From Asparagopsis taxiformis (taxonomy: Eukaryota; Rhodophyta; Florideophyceae; Bonnemaisoniales; Bonnemaisoniaceae): a stretch of 64,000 nucleotides of DNA. Made by a program: the position numbers and the translations under genes. This document shows, one piece after another, positions 1 to 10,352 of this stretch (its first letter is position 1; each line of letters starts with the position of its first letter). Where the stretch lies: positions 124,001 through 188,000 of the forward strand of contig JALQPE010000083.1 of assembly GCA_030407315.1 (NCBI GenBank), given 5' to 3'. The notes under the pieces were generated by a model. The model searched no databases, was not told the origin of the DNA, and saw only the letters and a program-made list of their open reading frames with translations.

Positions 1-1
1 C

Positions 2-589
2 GAACTCAGTCTTGGCGGCTGCTCCCCAACGCTGCTCACCAAGGATTCCATGGCCGCACTCGCTGCCTCGGCACGCTACTCTCTTGCCAAGGTCAGCTTC
101 ACTTATTGTGTACATGTCACAGATGACGTAGTGCAGCCGTTGCTGCAGTGCCCCAATCTGCGCTCCCTATCCCTCGCCAGTTGCGGAGGCGTTACTGGTA
201 CCCTGTTTGATAACAATCGTCTCGCCCCACTTGAATTCCTCGATCTATCCTGGGTGCGTACACTCACTCACGATGGCGTTCGAAACGTTGCCACAATCAC
301 TACACTCAAGGAAGTAGTCCTTATGGGCTGTGAATCTGTTACGAATAAGACTTTTCAAGCCTTTTCAACTTCGCCCGTGCGACTCTGTCTAAAGTCCATC
401 AACATTTCGTACTGTCCTGTGCGTGATGAGGCATTGATGCTGTTCCTGAGCAATGCACCCAATTTGCGTCGACTCACTCTTGCTGAAAACACTGGTAATC
501 TGTGGTCGGTTGGGGATTTCACCATCAGCGGTGTGGAAGAGATGAGGAGCCTGTTCCCTTATGTGGACATTCGATTTACGACCATTTAA
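2..589 (+). CDS. Leucine-rich-repeat protein, 3' end (5' end outside window)
   Basis: The reading frame is open from the left edge (first full codon at 2) to a stop ending at 589, so the gene starts outside the window. The visible ~195 residues are leucine-rich repeats of the cysteine-containing, roughly 26-residue type found in F-box/LRR and AMN1-like proteins (for example CPNLRSLSLASCGGVTG and PNLRRLTLAENTGN, with several LxxLxLxxC steps). Such proteins usually act as substrate-recognition scaffolds, often in SCF ubiquitin ligases. The F-box, if there is one, would lie outside the window, so that role is inference. The ATG at 50 lies inside the repeat region and is unlikely to be the true start. 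The gene is convergent with its neighbour, whose stop codon is 117 bp away. Confidence 0.7.
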   Translation, partial: ELSLGGCSPTLLTKDSMAALAASARYSLAKVSFTYCVHVTDDVVQPLLQCPNLRSLSLASCGGVTGTLFDNNRLAPLEFLDLSWVRTLTHDGVRNVATITTLKEVVLMGCESVTNKTFQAFSTSPVRLCLKSINISYCPVRDEALMLFLSNAPNLRRLTLAENTGNLWSVGDFTISGVEEMRSLFPYVDIRFTTI

Positions 590-706
590 CAATAGTTGCG
601 CTGTACTGTTCTCCCGTGCCCTGCAACCATTCAAACGTTTACTTTTTATTTTGTTCTTCGTAAAAGTTCATGTTTCATGTGGCGGCTTCTCTGCCCGGTT
701 CAAGTG

Positions 707-1382
707 CTACGGGTTGAGATCCGCGACGTGCCACTGATCATTTGCATTGCGTGAAAACTTTTTTCGCTCGTTGGATCGCAAATTGACATAATCTACCGAG
801 CTTGGTTCCAACAACAGCAACGCAAACGGTGGTTCTGGTGATTGTGAAGAGGGTGGGTGCGAGTCATGATCATGCTCGACATTGGGAGTAAGCAGCTTAG
901 GCTCACCGGGAGTGGGCCATACAAACTGTTGGCGGGCCGAATCAGACAAAGCGTGCCATTGTTCGAGTCGAATTTGTGCTAAAGATGGATTGGTTTCGAA
1001 TGAGTCAATGATTGTTACATTACCTGTTAAACGGAATTGCTCTCTTGCTTCCTAAATGAGAGTGAAATGGTTAGCGTGGGCAAAAGGCATTACATTTTGC
1101 TAGTATGGTGGGAGTGAAACTTGGACGCACAGCGAAATACCAACAAACTTCAGCCCAAGGATTGGCGCGCAAGCCGGAGATTTTGTCGCTTCTAATGTCG
1201 GTGACAATTTTAAGTGTCGGAGTTGATGAAAGAAAATGCCAGCCGCGAAATACGACAGTTCGACACGATGCATGCCCTTTTGAAGTCAAGGAAGCGAGTT
1301 GAATAAAACGGGATACTGGTTGATGTGCTTCATTTCGAATACATTGTTGGATGAGTGGGAACCAGAGTGGATCAATTGACAT
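707..1382 (-). CDS. Alr4036-type pyridoxamine 5'-phosphate oxidase-like FMN-binding protein (2 exons)
   Basis: Two exons on the minus strand: 1131-1382 and 707-1051, joined in phase 0 over a 79 bp intron (donor GTGCGT, acceptor TTTAG). The product is 198 residues. The joined protein reads MSIDPLWFPLIQQ at the N-terminus and CWYFAEAREQFRLTGNV across the junction. The W-Y-F...REQFR-(L/I)-x-G signature is typical of the Alr4036/PPOX-like split-barrel flavin-binding family. Loss of the intron is what aligns the two halves to the family. The start is the ATG at 1382, because the frame upstream of it contains only non-ATG starts. Family members bind FMN. The substrate is not known, and oxidase activity on pyridoxamine phosphate should not be assumed. 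Confidence 0.8.
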
Positions 1383-4129
1383 TTGAATTGGAAGGGGCAA
1401 GGTGCGACGGGGCAGGACAAATAACAAAACTCGAGCTGTTGATGATGTTTCATGTTGTGTCGCTCTCCGCTCCGCTGCGCACCGCTCCCCTCCCGTGGCC
1501 TGTTTGGCTCATTGTAGTGATCTGCGCTCAGTTTTATGGAAACGAATATTGTACACTAGTGGGGTGATACACTGATACCGTACGGGGAGTGCAGGCAATA
1601 GTGTAGTGTCATGCTTGAAGGTAATTTGTTTGTAGAACCGTCGCTAATCTTCGTTCACGGTGCGTCTATGGTCGAAATCTTCAGTCCGTCGTACTTGAAC
1701 GTGTTGGGATGGCCTCGCTTACCTGATTTGTCCCTAACACAACAATAAAGCAAAGCTGACGCGACGCAGCCGCAGTTGATTGACTAAACAGCTTCGATCC
1801 TTACCATACCCAGTGCCCCGCCCCATGCGCCCCGATTCATTAACAAACGAAGGTACAGATTATCTGCATGCCTACAGACGGGCCGTCGACGCAGTGGCTG
1901 GCTGATTGACACTGGTGCTACGCAGAAAGACGATATTTACCGAGTCACACAAGTTGGCACCATGTTCCACGTCAGTAGATCTACTGCATGTCCTGCATAC
2001 ATACTGTTGCGTATGGTGCAACTTGCTATATATAATCAGTGCGCGCGCGTACTTTAAAAATGGCGGCATAAAGCTTTGCTCCACGCCATTGAAGAGACGA
2101 TGTGTAAAACACAGCGCCACGCCACGCCACGCCGCACCGCACCGCCCCGGCCACAGCTGCACAGATGTGCAGTGCTGCCACAATCATATAAAACCAGAGT
2201 CTTCTCAACGCATTAAGCTTACACTGCACCACGTACAAATTGCTTGCGCATTTCACAGCTCTATGCCCAAACTATGCACATGTGTAGCTGTCGCCAGCGA
2301 TAAAACTCAGTGCCATGCTTCCATCGTGGCACTCCGCGTGCCGTCCACTGCATCCGTAACAGACGCATTTGCCGTACCATACCATTGCGTTGATTTAATC
2401 TTGTCAGCCACGGAGGCATGTTAAATATGTCGAACACGTCGACATAAACGACCGCTTTCCGCCATAGAATGCAGTCGCATTGGCTGTCAACATTCACTTG
2501 CTCTTACATTAAAGGAATGCTTGGACTAGTGTTGTATATTATAAATGGATGGCATGAAATCACACGCGGGAAACGTGATCATATTGATGTGGCCCATCCA
2601 CGCACACTGCATCCCATCTCGTCACTGAATTCTCATCGCAGCAGTTCCGTCACGGCATACACGAGATTGCCAAGAAACTTGTCACAGGCCAGTAAATCTG
2701 CCTGAAGCAGCTGCCCAAACAACAAGCATAACGCATGCGTGCTTGCAGCGCTGCGCTGTACATCACGCAAGTGGCAAGTTAAAAAACTAGAAGCTCGCCT
2801 CTCAAGAGTCAATGTTGAAACCAAGCTGAATTCATGCACTTGTCAGCTTATGTCTGCGAGTGGTTCAACGGAACAGGGGGTTGTTGAAGCTGCTGATGTA
2901 GTTTGATCCATGAGTCACTGGAGCAGTCAATCAGAAAACGCCATGCGCTTATCTGATAGGTACTTGAATGTTAATTGCAGCTTTTAAACATGACTCATAT
3001 GACTATTATGTGACTGCTCTGCTTTGTTCCAGGTTTCTCCATTCTGAAGCACACCTACTAATCAGTCACTTGTTTCTCTATTCGTGTGGTCCACAGCTGT
3101 TGATTGCTCCACTCAGCTTGATTGATCTAGCCAGCCATTGTAGTCCATGAATGCGAATGGAGTGGTGCGGCGCTGGATGTGTTGAGCGCTACGGTTCAAG
3201 TTGAATTTTCCCTTTCTATATTAATCTCAATGACGAGTCGAGGAAATGCTGGAAGAAAGAAACTTGCGCAGTGTGGCTCTGTATTACAGAATAGCATGCT
3301 CGAAATTGGGACTGATTAATGGAAGTAACACTGTTGCCGCCACCTTGCGTAATACAATGGTCGTGGTATAAACACGCGCAGCGCGGCGTGCTGTGGCGCG
3401 GCGATAACTTATTCGTCCTCACCTTGTTACTTTTCATACGTATGAACACTATAGTATTGCTATATCACAATTTTGCCACGCCGCGTAGTGTCCAGGTGTA
3501 TGCCTGGAAGCTTCCGATCTTTTTGCGTCACTCACATGATTAATGTGTAAAACACATTGTATTAACCGAAATCAAGAGTTATGTTAGCGAGCTGCCGAAT
3601 ATAATTAAGTTCTTCGCTAGGTTCTACACTGTCTGAGCGCCCGACTGCCCGTACGCTATGCCAGGAAGAGCCGCAACAGAAGGATAACAAGGGCATGTTG
3701 GTATATTGTCTCTGCCACAAATACGTCATCACTACAATGCAAAGCAATACAATACAATTGAACAGTACAAAATCACGCCTAATCTGAACGACGAGCGAGC
3801 AACTGCTGCATGTTGTCAGGGATAAAAGTAGCGCCTAGTACGGCCATATTGGTGCCTCATGGGACAAAGCAAATCAAAATTGTTATAGCCTGACGAACCA
3901 CATCGTCGATTCTCTTCTTCTCTGCAGTTTGTTTCATACCTCTACCATTTACTGTATACGGACAACGGCTACGTTCGTCCGTTCACGAAAGCTGCAAGGT
4001 AACTCGTAGCATATAACTCCTTCGGTAGATTAGAAACGCCTCTTTTGTTTCCAATGCACAACCTTCACACTTTCACCGCTTTCATTTCACCTCGAAACTT
4101 TGTATCCCTCAGTTCCACACCCATCTACA
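1383..4129. other. Gene-poor intergenic region
   Basis: About 2.7 kb between the flavin-protein start and the zinc-finger start. Short open frames on both strands have no recognisable domain, no matching splice sites that extend them, and AT-rich composition unlike the neighbouring genes. I saw no tRNA, no rRNA and no transposon coding sequence. The region must contain the promoters of both flanking divergent genes. Confidence 0.5.
2115..2145. repeat. Short CGCCA/CGCAC tandem repeat
   Basis: A GC-rich run in which a 5-bp unit (CGCCA) occurs about three times and grades into CGCAC/CGCCG variants. It is a simple-sequence tract in an otherwise AT-rich spacer. No function can be assigned. Confidence 0.6.
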
Positions 4130-5306
4130 ATGGCTTCACGGGAGAAATCTATGTGTCTAGGAGCGCTCGAAACGCGGAGAAGAACAAGAACAAGTCAAAC
4201 CCTCTCGCTAAATTCCTCTAGCGAAACATCCATGGCTGCCAAGTCACCACCTCAGCTCAAACATCAAATCTCGTTCTTACTGAACAATACTGGAAAGGCT
4301 CCTGTTCCAGTATCGGGTAAGTTGGGTATACACAATCAATCAGTGCAAAACAATCTCATGCCTGTTGATGGCAGGGATCCCATCTCGGCATCTACACCTG
4401 ATAAAGCGGTTTCAGCGTATCAGTACACATTGGAAGAGCGAAATTCGTTCCGCTCCACATACCACCACCAGCCAAGATCGACCGGGCATAATCGTCCGCC
4501 TTCAGAGAGAAGGCGAACATGCGACCAGTGCGGCAAGATATTTGCGCAACCTGCGGATCTGAAGAAACAGTACGTGAGCCAATTTTTTCATGGAGCATAG
4601 GGAAATGCTATTGTAAGAGCTTACGAGCAAATGAATTGAAATGGTCTGAATTCATGTTCTTCGCAGCATCAAATGCGTTCACCTGAAAGAACGCCCGTTC
4701 CAGTGTGATCATTGCAGTGCTGCGTTCGGGGAAAAAGGAAACCTCAAGTAAGCAGTCACTATTTTGAATTGAAACAGCAGTATCAAAGAACTATTTGCTA
4801 ACCTCCATATATGTTCCTTCTCTAGTCGACACAAGAGATCTGTACAGTTCGTTTTTCATCACCCTATTACATTACCTAATGTATGGCATCTTCAATATTC
4901 TGACATCCTCTCAACGTGAAAATTCGCATATTTCTTTCTTCAGCAACAAAGAAAGGCCTTGGGTTTGTCTCCAATGTGGCTTACCGTTTGCTTTCCGCGA
5001 TACATTAACGTAAGTGTGGAAAATTGTGAGATTTAGCGCTGCCTTGGCTGTATTCTTACCAAACAAGGATTGACTTTTGGCTTTTTCTATTTCAGACGGC
5101 ATATTCGCGCAGTTCATCAAGATATAAGGCCCTTCTCATGCAGCTTTTGTCATTCGGCTTTCAAGAAGCGAGGTTGGTTACATTCTTTGAAAACAGATAA
5201 TTTTGTGCTGGCGATTGAATTTTCTAACATAGACAGATCGATCCCGGCAGACCATCTACACAGGCATCAAGAAGCAGTTCATGGGATAGAGAAACGAATC
5301 AAGTAA
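4130..5306 (+). CDS. Four-finger C2H2 zinc-finger protein (6 exons, one of 21 nt)
   Basis: Exons 4130-4569, 4667-4747, 4826-4846, 4944-5009, 5096-5172 and 5251-5306 join to 741 nt (246 residues). Each of the four introns that interrupt a finger restores canonical C2H2 spacing when removed: finger 1 CDQCGKIF...HIKCVH, finger 2 CDHCSAAF...HKRSVH, finger 3 CLQCGLPF...HIRAVH, finger 4 CSFCHSAF...HQEAVH. The 21 nt third exon supplies the histidine half of finger 2 (RHKRSV), which supports it strongly. The first ~140 residues are Ser/Thr/Arg-rich and of low complexity. The start is the first in-frame ATG (4130). It is a probable DNA-binding regulator, with targets unknown. This is by far the most intron-rich gene here. 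Confidence 0.85.
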
Positions 5307-6962
5307 CTGGGTAACGTCAAATTAGAGAACAAGCGATATAGACGGTTGCTCGTCAAATATTTTTCTGTATCTAAGAACTTAAAACTGCATTGTCAATGGA
5401 AGAAAGGGAAGTCTGCATATACCGGAAAGAATTTTCGTAGTGCAGGTGTAAACGTAATGTATGTTATTCTATCCATGTAAATGATAAGTTCACTAAAAGA
5501 AAGCGTATCACTTTGAGGTATGAGAATCCTGGAGTGTGTCGCCAGTCCAGTTGGCTTCAATTTTGTCTCAGGAGACTCAAGATTGTGACTTGTATGGAGG
5601 ATTGGAGTAATTTATGTTTGCACGGATACGTTGAATTGCATTGACGTGATATATGATGGAAAGTTGTCGTCTAGGGAGTGCAAGAAATGATACGACAAGA
5701 AACAGGTTCGATAAGAAACTTTGTTTTGCCAAGTATCAAATTTACGGAATGGAGGCAACGTATTGAAGATACTGAAAAGCACCGAGGCCATATTATGTGT
5801 GATTGTCACGATAGGACTTTAATGTGTCGATTGCATTACAGAATCTCGCATATAGGAAGGGTGCTGAATCTGTCTGTGAACATTCACAGTTTATAATATT
5901 ATGTTGAGGATTCCGAATAAAGTTCCACGCGGACGTCTATGCGCTATTCTAAAGCGCATAGTCTGGCAGCAAGCGGAGCAGGTGCTTTGCATCTTTTCAT
6001 CATGTATCAATAAGTTTGAATAAGCTGAAACTCATGTTACCTCAGCAATTGTTGTTGAACAGAAAGAGCTTGAGATTAGAATAAAGCGAAGCAAGTTGCT
6101 TTATGGAGGCGTTGAAAATGAAGTTTGGATGATGTAAGTATGAGTGTAGTCGATGTCGAAATAGCATAATAGGAAACACAATAGTGTGCAGCTTTGGTAC
6201 AATATATGAAGTGATAGTAAATGAAGCGATTGAATAATTTGTGGTGGGAACAGCATGGTTATAACACCAGTGCCCGAGCTGAGCACGAAACGAAAAGTCT
6301 AGAGGTTTTGAAGTGTTTGCGAAGATGGGATATATACGCAAACGTTGAAATGTCATGCGTAATTGCATCCAGTGATTGAACGCAGTTTATGACGACATGA
6401 GGGACTGGAACTGCATCATAATAGATGCTTTTATGTTCTGGATCAGGCGACGTACGCCTCAAAGGATTCAGTATTGATTGGTGCAAATATAATCCTGGAG
6501 GGACCAACTGAGATGACTCTGTTGAATGCACCCTCGAGGGTAGGTTAGATCGCTACGATATGGGCACCTGGAGAACAACGGAGACGGCAAAGCACCCTTA
6601 GTTTTTGTATCAATATGAGCAGGTAACATGTATAATAAACTTACACACAAAGGGCGCAGTTTCAATCTGTTTCAGATTGCAAAACATACTTTGCTAGTTT
6701 TCTTCCAGAGTGGAACTAAACAAGAAGGCAAAGCTGAAGCAAACTGCACAGCGTTTCACTCATAAAAGATCGGTGAGGGCGTGAATTTGTGCGTGACAAC
6801 GCGAAACACCTCGCAGAAACCTAAACAGTCCAAAAAACGCGACAATCACTTTTTCGGAAAGTGATCCGCATATGCGCTACGCTACACGTGTTGAAAAAAT
6901 CTCCCTCCCTTTGTGCCTACCACCGCCTCTGTCTTTGTTCACAAACATCGTTTCCGCCAACG
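5307..6962. other. Intergenic region, no gene seen
   Basis: About 1.65 kb of AT-rich sequence. Open frames on both strands are short, have no domain signature and cannot be joined to a recognisable protein. It holds the zinc-finger gene's 3' region and the YjeF-N gene's upstream region. I saw no repeat or RNA gene. Confidence 0.5.
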
Positions 6963-7979
6963 ATGTCCCAGTTCGCATTCGTGCCTCTTGGTCCCTCCGT
7001 CAACTCGTTCCGTCGCACCTGTTCCCAAACATGCACATCCTTCGCACCTCCACCCACCTCCTTCCATGTCAACCTTTCCAGAATGGCGACACCGAGCCCG
7101 CCTTCCAGCAATGAAGATCCCGCTTTTCCAAACGCACCCAAACCGCAAACTCACATGGATACACAATTCGCCCTTTCCAGTTTCAAGCATTCCATAGCTC
7201 TAGCAGACGGTGATATTCACCATGTCGCGAAAACATGTGCGCACGGATTTGTAGACGCTTTTGTTCAATGCTACAATATCGATGAAGCTCCTTCACTGTT
7301 TTTCGTGTGCGGCACCGGGTTCAACGGGCTGGTCGGCTTGTATGCTGCTGCTGAACTCAAACGAAGAGCCTTTGAACCAGCTGTTTACGCTGTCAAGGAA
7401 TCGCGCCATATCAACATACACGATTTCTGCTCAGAGCAGGATATCCCTTTTTACGACTTTGTGCCAAGCACACTAGAATTTTACTTCCAAGTCGTCATTG
7501 ATGCATTGCTCGGGCTAGGTTTTGATGGGGGAGATATTCGGCCGGAGTTTTGGGATGTATATGGCATGCTTGTCTCAACGCGTTGTGCGATCGCTAGTGT
7601 AGATGTGCCGTCCGGCTGGGATCTCGAGACTGGGCCTCGCAAGATTGATTTTACGGCGGATACATTTGTCAAACCGGAATTGTTAGTTTCCCTTGGAGCG
7701 CCGAAAAATGGTTCTAAGATGTTTGCGGGTGGATTCCATTTCATTGCCGGACGTCATCTTCCGCACGAGTACCTTGCCGAAAACGGAATTGAGGTGCCAC
7801 TATATCCAGGATTGGATTGCCATAGTGTTTTGTTTTCTAGCAATCCATTCCGATACCAGGAGAACGGCTCGACGTACGGCAAGTTGGGACAATATAACGC
7901 CACGCTGTACACCAAGAATCCGAAACGGACATGGGTGGACATAGATGACGACATGGACTTGTGGGATGAGTTGGATTAG
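6963..7979 (+). CDS. YjeF N-terminal domain protein (NAD(P)HX epimerase-like, diverged)
   Basis: A 338-residue intronless protein. After a Pro/Ser-rich leader with a second Met at residue 41 (MATPSPPSS), a YjeF-N Rossmann domain runs from about residue 62 to 260. Conserved blocks are VVIDALLGLGFDG, IASVDVPSGWD and a VKPELLVSLGAPK segment followed by GGFHFIAGRHLP, matching NAXE/AI-BP proteins, which epimerise damaged NAD(P)HX. The usual GxGNNGGDG loop is replaced by GTGFNGLVGL and lacks its Asp, so epimerase activity is doubtful. An extra acidic tail ends WVDIDDDMDLWDELD. The start at 6963 is the first in-frame ATG; the two Met starts suggest organelle and cytosol forms (inference). Confidence 0.8.
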   Translation: MSQFAFVPLGPSVNSFRRTCSQTCTSFAPPPTSFHVNLSRMATPSPPSSNEDPAFPNAPKPQTHMDTQFALSSFKHSIALADGDIHHVAKTCAHGFVDAFVQCYNIDEAPSLFFVCGTGFNGLVGLYAAAELKRRAFEPAVYAVKESRHINIHDFCSEQDIPFYDFVPSTLEFYFQVVIDALLGLGFDGGDIRPEFWDVYGMLVSTRCAIASVDVPSGWDLETGPRKIDFTADTFVKPELLVSLGAPKNGSKMFAGGFHFIAGRHLPHEYLAENGIEVPLYPGLDCHSVLFSSNPFRYQENGSTYGKLGQYNATLYTKNPKRTWVDIDDDMDLWDELD

Positions 7980-8034
7980 CGCGGCATGATGTGATTTATA
8001 TATGGGTGTAAATTAGTCTCGTATTGTACATGAT

Positions 8035-9021
8035 CTACAAGTTGTACGTCTTACTTAGCAGCAGTCGAAGAAGAGCGAAGTTTCCAATGGCATGAGGTAT
8101 GGCCGAAGTTGTAATCTTGCCGCTGTAGCGCCACGTCAATCCACAGAAGATGCCAGAGACGGTGGAAATAGCGGCGAGACGATAATTTGGAAACTCGAAT
8201 CCCATTTTGGACTTTTTCAGATGCGCAGCTCCGAAAAGCATAGAGGCAAGGAGCAACGCAATCAGCGATTGCTGCCCTAGTCTTTGCTCCAACATGTTCT
8301 GGATAAGACCTCTGAACAAGAGCTCTTCTGTGACCGCATTCATGTACATACCGAACAAAATCGGTAGCTCTTTCGCTGGTTTCAAACCAGTTGGTCTTTT
8401 CAATTTGCCAAAGCCAATGTTTTTCGCGAGCGGCACTGCAAAGAGGCAATATAAGAGTCCACTTACCAACCCAATTAGGATGTCAGCAGGCGAGAACTTG
8501 AACGAGTAGCCCAGCTCTTTGGCGTGGTCCAGCTTTGAAAATGGTCGGAGCACTGAGAAAGTATTCACAATGTTCAGAGAAGCAGTGAGGAAGCCCCATT
8601 GAGAGACGGAACCCGTTGGAGAAAAATCTTTGGAAAGTAACTTGAATTCGATAGGCAACCATATGATTAGAACAGTAACCAAATCGATTAGCTCGGAGAT
8701 GATTGAATTATAATCTTGCGGCTTGGTGAGTTGCAAAACTGCAGGGACAAGCGCATAAAGAAGATAAGATATAAGCATGGAAATTGCTCCAGGACGTTTG
8801 TCGAGAATCGCTGGCGTGCCGGATAGCGCTACCGGAAGAATGACCAGTATTATGGTCCATGCCGCCGGCCAACCGTGACCAAACTCGTCAACAAAAGTAG
8901 ACGAGGAATAGGCCAGAAAGAGAATAACCCAAATCATAGAAGCTGAAGATTCGAATGCATGTGCACGACCTCCTGCCTGCGGCATTTTCGGTAGCTCGCG
9001 TTCATTATTGATGTCATCCAT
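8035..9021 (-). CDS. CPBP-family intramembrane metalloprotease (CAAX protease/Abi-like)
   Basis: A 328-residue polytopic membrane protein. The C-terminal half carries the CPBP motifs: EELLFRG (motif 1, two glutamates and Arg), an FGAAHL-type motif 2 and HAIGN in motif 3, separated by hydrophobic helices. Further membrane segments precede them. Related proteins include Rce1-type CAAX proteases and plastid-envelope SCO4/BCM-like proteins. The bacterial-like spacing and long N-terminal membrane part fit a plastid or other organelle location, but I see no clear transit peptide. The start is the first in-frame ATG at 9021. It is divergent from the proteasome gene and convergent with the YjeF-N gene (55 bp between stops). 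The substrate is unknown. Confidence 0.8.
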   Translation of the reverse strand: MDDINNERELPKMPQAGGRAHAFESSASMIWVILFLAYSSSTFVDEFGHGWPAAWTIILVILPVALSGTPAILDKRPGAISMLISYLLYALVPAVLQLTKPQDYNSIISELIDLVTVLIIWLPIEFKLLSKDFSPTGSVSQWGFLTASLNIVNTFSVLRPFSKLDHAKELGYSFKFSPADILIGLVSGLLYCLFAVPLAKNIGFGKLKRPTGLKPAKELPILFGMYMNAVTEELLFRGLIQNMLEQRLGQQSLIALLLASMLFGAAHLKKSKMGFEFPNYRLAAISTVSGIFCGLTWRYSGKITTSAIPHAIGNFALLRLLLSKTYNL

Positions 9022-9508
9022 TGCTTGCACCGACTTGTGAGATATAGAATGAGTTGTAAAGAATGCCTACAAAGGCGTCAAGAAGGTTTGATGGCAAGTT
9101 TTGTCAGGGACCCTCGCCGCTTTGTGATGAGAAGAACTAATTCGAAGCTTCTGACCTTGATTGGGGATCAACAAGTTTGCAGACGAATTCGAGTGAACGC
9201 CCGTAAAAAACCAACTTGTATACGACTTCTATTCGAATTGCATTGCTAGGCATACAAATAAGATTTGGCATTTGTAATTAGTGATTCAATTTGTCCGATT
9301 TCAGCAACTCAAGTGGATGCACTACACCATTGGGACGCATTCCAGCAGCTTGTGTTCCATCACATCGAAGCACTCACACCCATTAACCATCATCCAGACG
9401 TGACTTCAACACTTCCCTCATTTTAGACATTCTCAATTGCAGAGTGCTTCGCACAAAGCAGGACAATCAGTTTGTGTTTCCGGTGTTTCAATTGCGACGC
9501 ATCTAACC
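9022..9508. promoter_or_regulatory. Shared upstream region of CPBP protease and proteasome beta1
   Basis: A 487 bp spacer between two divergent start codons. It must hold both promoters. I did not recognise a TATA box or other defined element with confidence. Confidence 0.4.
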
Positions 9509-10159
9509 ATGGAGCCAATGGGTCCGGAATGGATGTCCACAGAACATTCAATGGGTACATCAATCATGGCCGTCTCCTTTGATGGTGGTGTGGTGCTCGG
9601 AGCAGATTCGCGAACAACAACGGGTGCCTACATTGCAAATCGAGTGTCGGATAAGATCACTCCATTGACTGATAAGATCTATTGCTGCAGATCTGGATCT
9701 GCTGCGGATACACAGGTTATATCCGACTACGTTCGATACTATCTCTCCATGCATGATATCGAACTGGCTGAGGAACCTGTAGTTGGAACCGCAGCTCGTC
9801 TGTTCAGAGAACTTTGCTACCAAAACAAGGGAATGCTTATGGCTGGCATTATTGTTGGCGGTTACGATGCGCGTCACGGCGGCCAGGTTTTCACAATTCC
9901 TCTTGGAGGCGCCCTTGTCCAGCAACCGTTTGCGATTGGCGGCTCAGGATCCTCGTACATTTACGGCTATTGCGATGCCAACTACAAGGAAGGGATGACA
10001 AAGGAAGAATGCGTCGAGTTTGTCAGAAATGCACTTTCATTGGCAATGGCCCGCGATGGAAGTTCCGGAGGTGTTATTCGAATGGTCATTGTCGACAAAG
10101 AGGGCTCGAAGAGAGAATTCATCCCAGGGAACAAGCTCCCAGAGTTTTGGCAAGGCTGA
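9509..10159 (+). CDS. PSMB6: 20S proteasome subunit beta1 (caspase-like)
   Basis: A 216-residue N-terminal nucleophile hydrolase. A 16-residue propeptide ([16 protein letters not shown]) ends in Gly before the catalytic Thr ([19 protein letters not shown]), so processing between Gly16 and Thr17 is expected. Asp and Lys of the active site are in GADSRTTTG and NRVSDKI, and the SGSAADTQ and [11 protein letters not shown] segments are typical of beta1. Length and sequence fit PSMB6/Pre3, which cleaves after acidic residues in the core particle. The start is the ATG at 9509; upstream in-frame starts are not ATG. No intron. Confidence 0.95.
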   Translation: MEPMGPEWMSTEHSMGTSIMAVSFDGGVVLGADSRTTTGAYIANRVSDKITPLTDKIYCCRSGSAADTQVISDYVRYYLSMHDIELAEEPVVGTAARLFRELCYQNKGMLMAGIIVGGYDARHGGQVFTIPLGGALVQQPFAIGGSGSSYIYGYCDANYKEGMTKEECVEFVRNALSLAMARDGSSGGVIRMVIVDKEGSKREFIPGNKLPEFWQG

Positions 10160-10352
10160 TCTATTCACATTTGTAAATCCTCTAGACTGTGCAAGAATAA
10201 ACGCTGAAAACGAATTACTTTACTGCGTCGTAGTCGTCAATTTTCGTGCCGAGGCATTTCACTTCTAGGTGAAACTGCCACTGGTATTTCAATCTCTATC
10301 GACATGAACAGCTCTAATCTCCTACCATCCTAACCCACGCATTTCGCACTGA

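Noticed and set aside
1384..4100. Several 60-170 codon ORFs in the gene-poor region
   Set aside because: Overlapping on both strands, without domains, plausible splice extension or coding-like composition.
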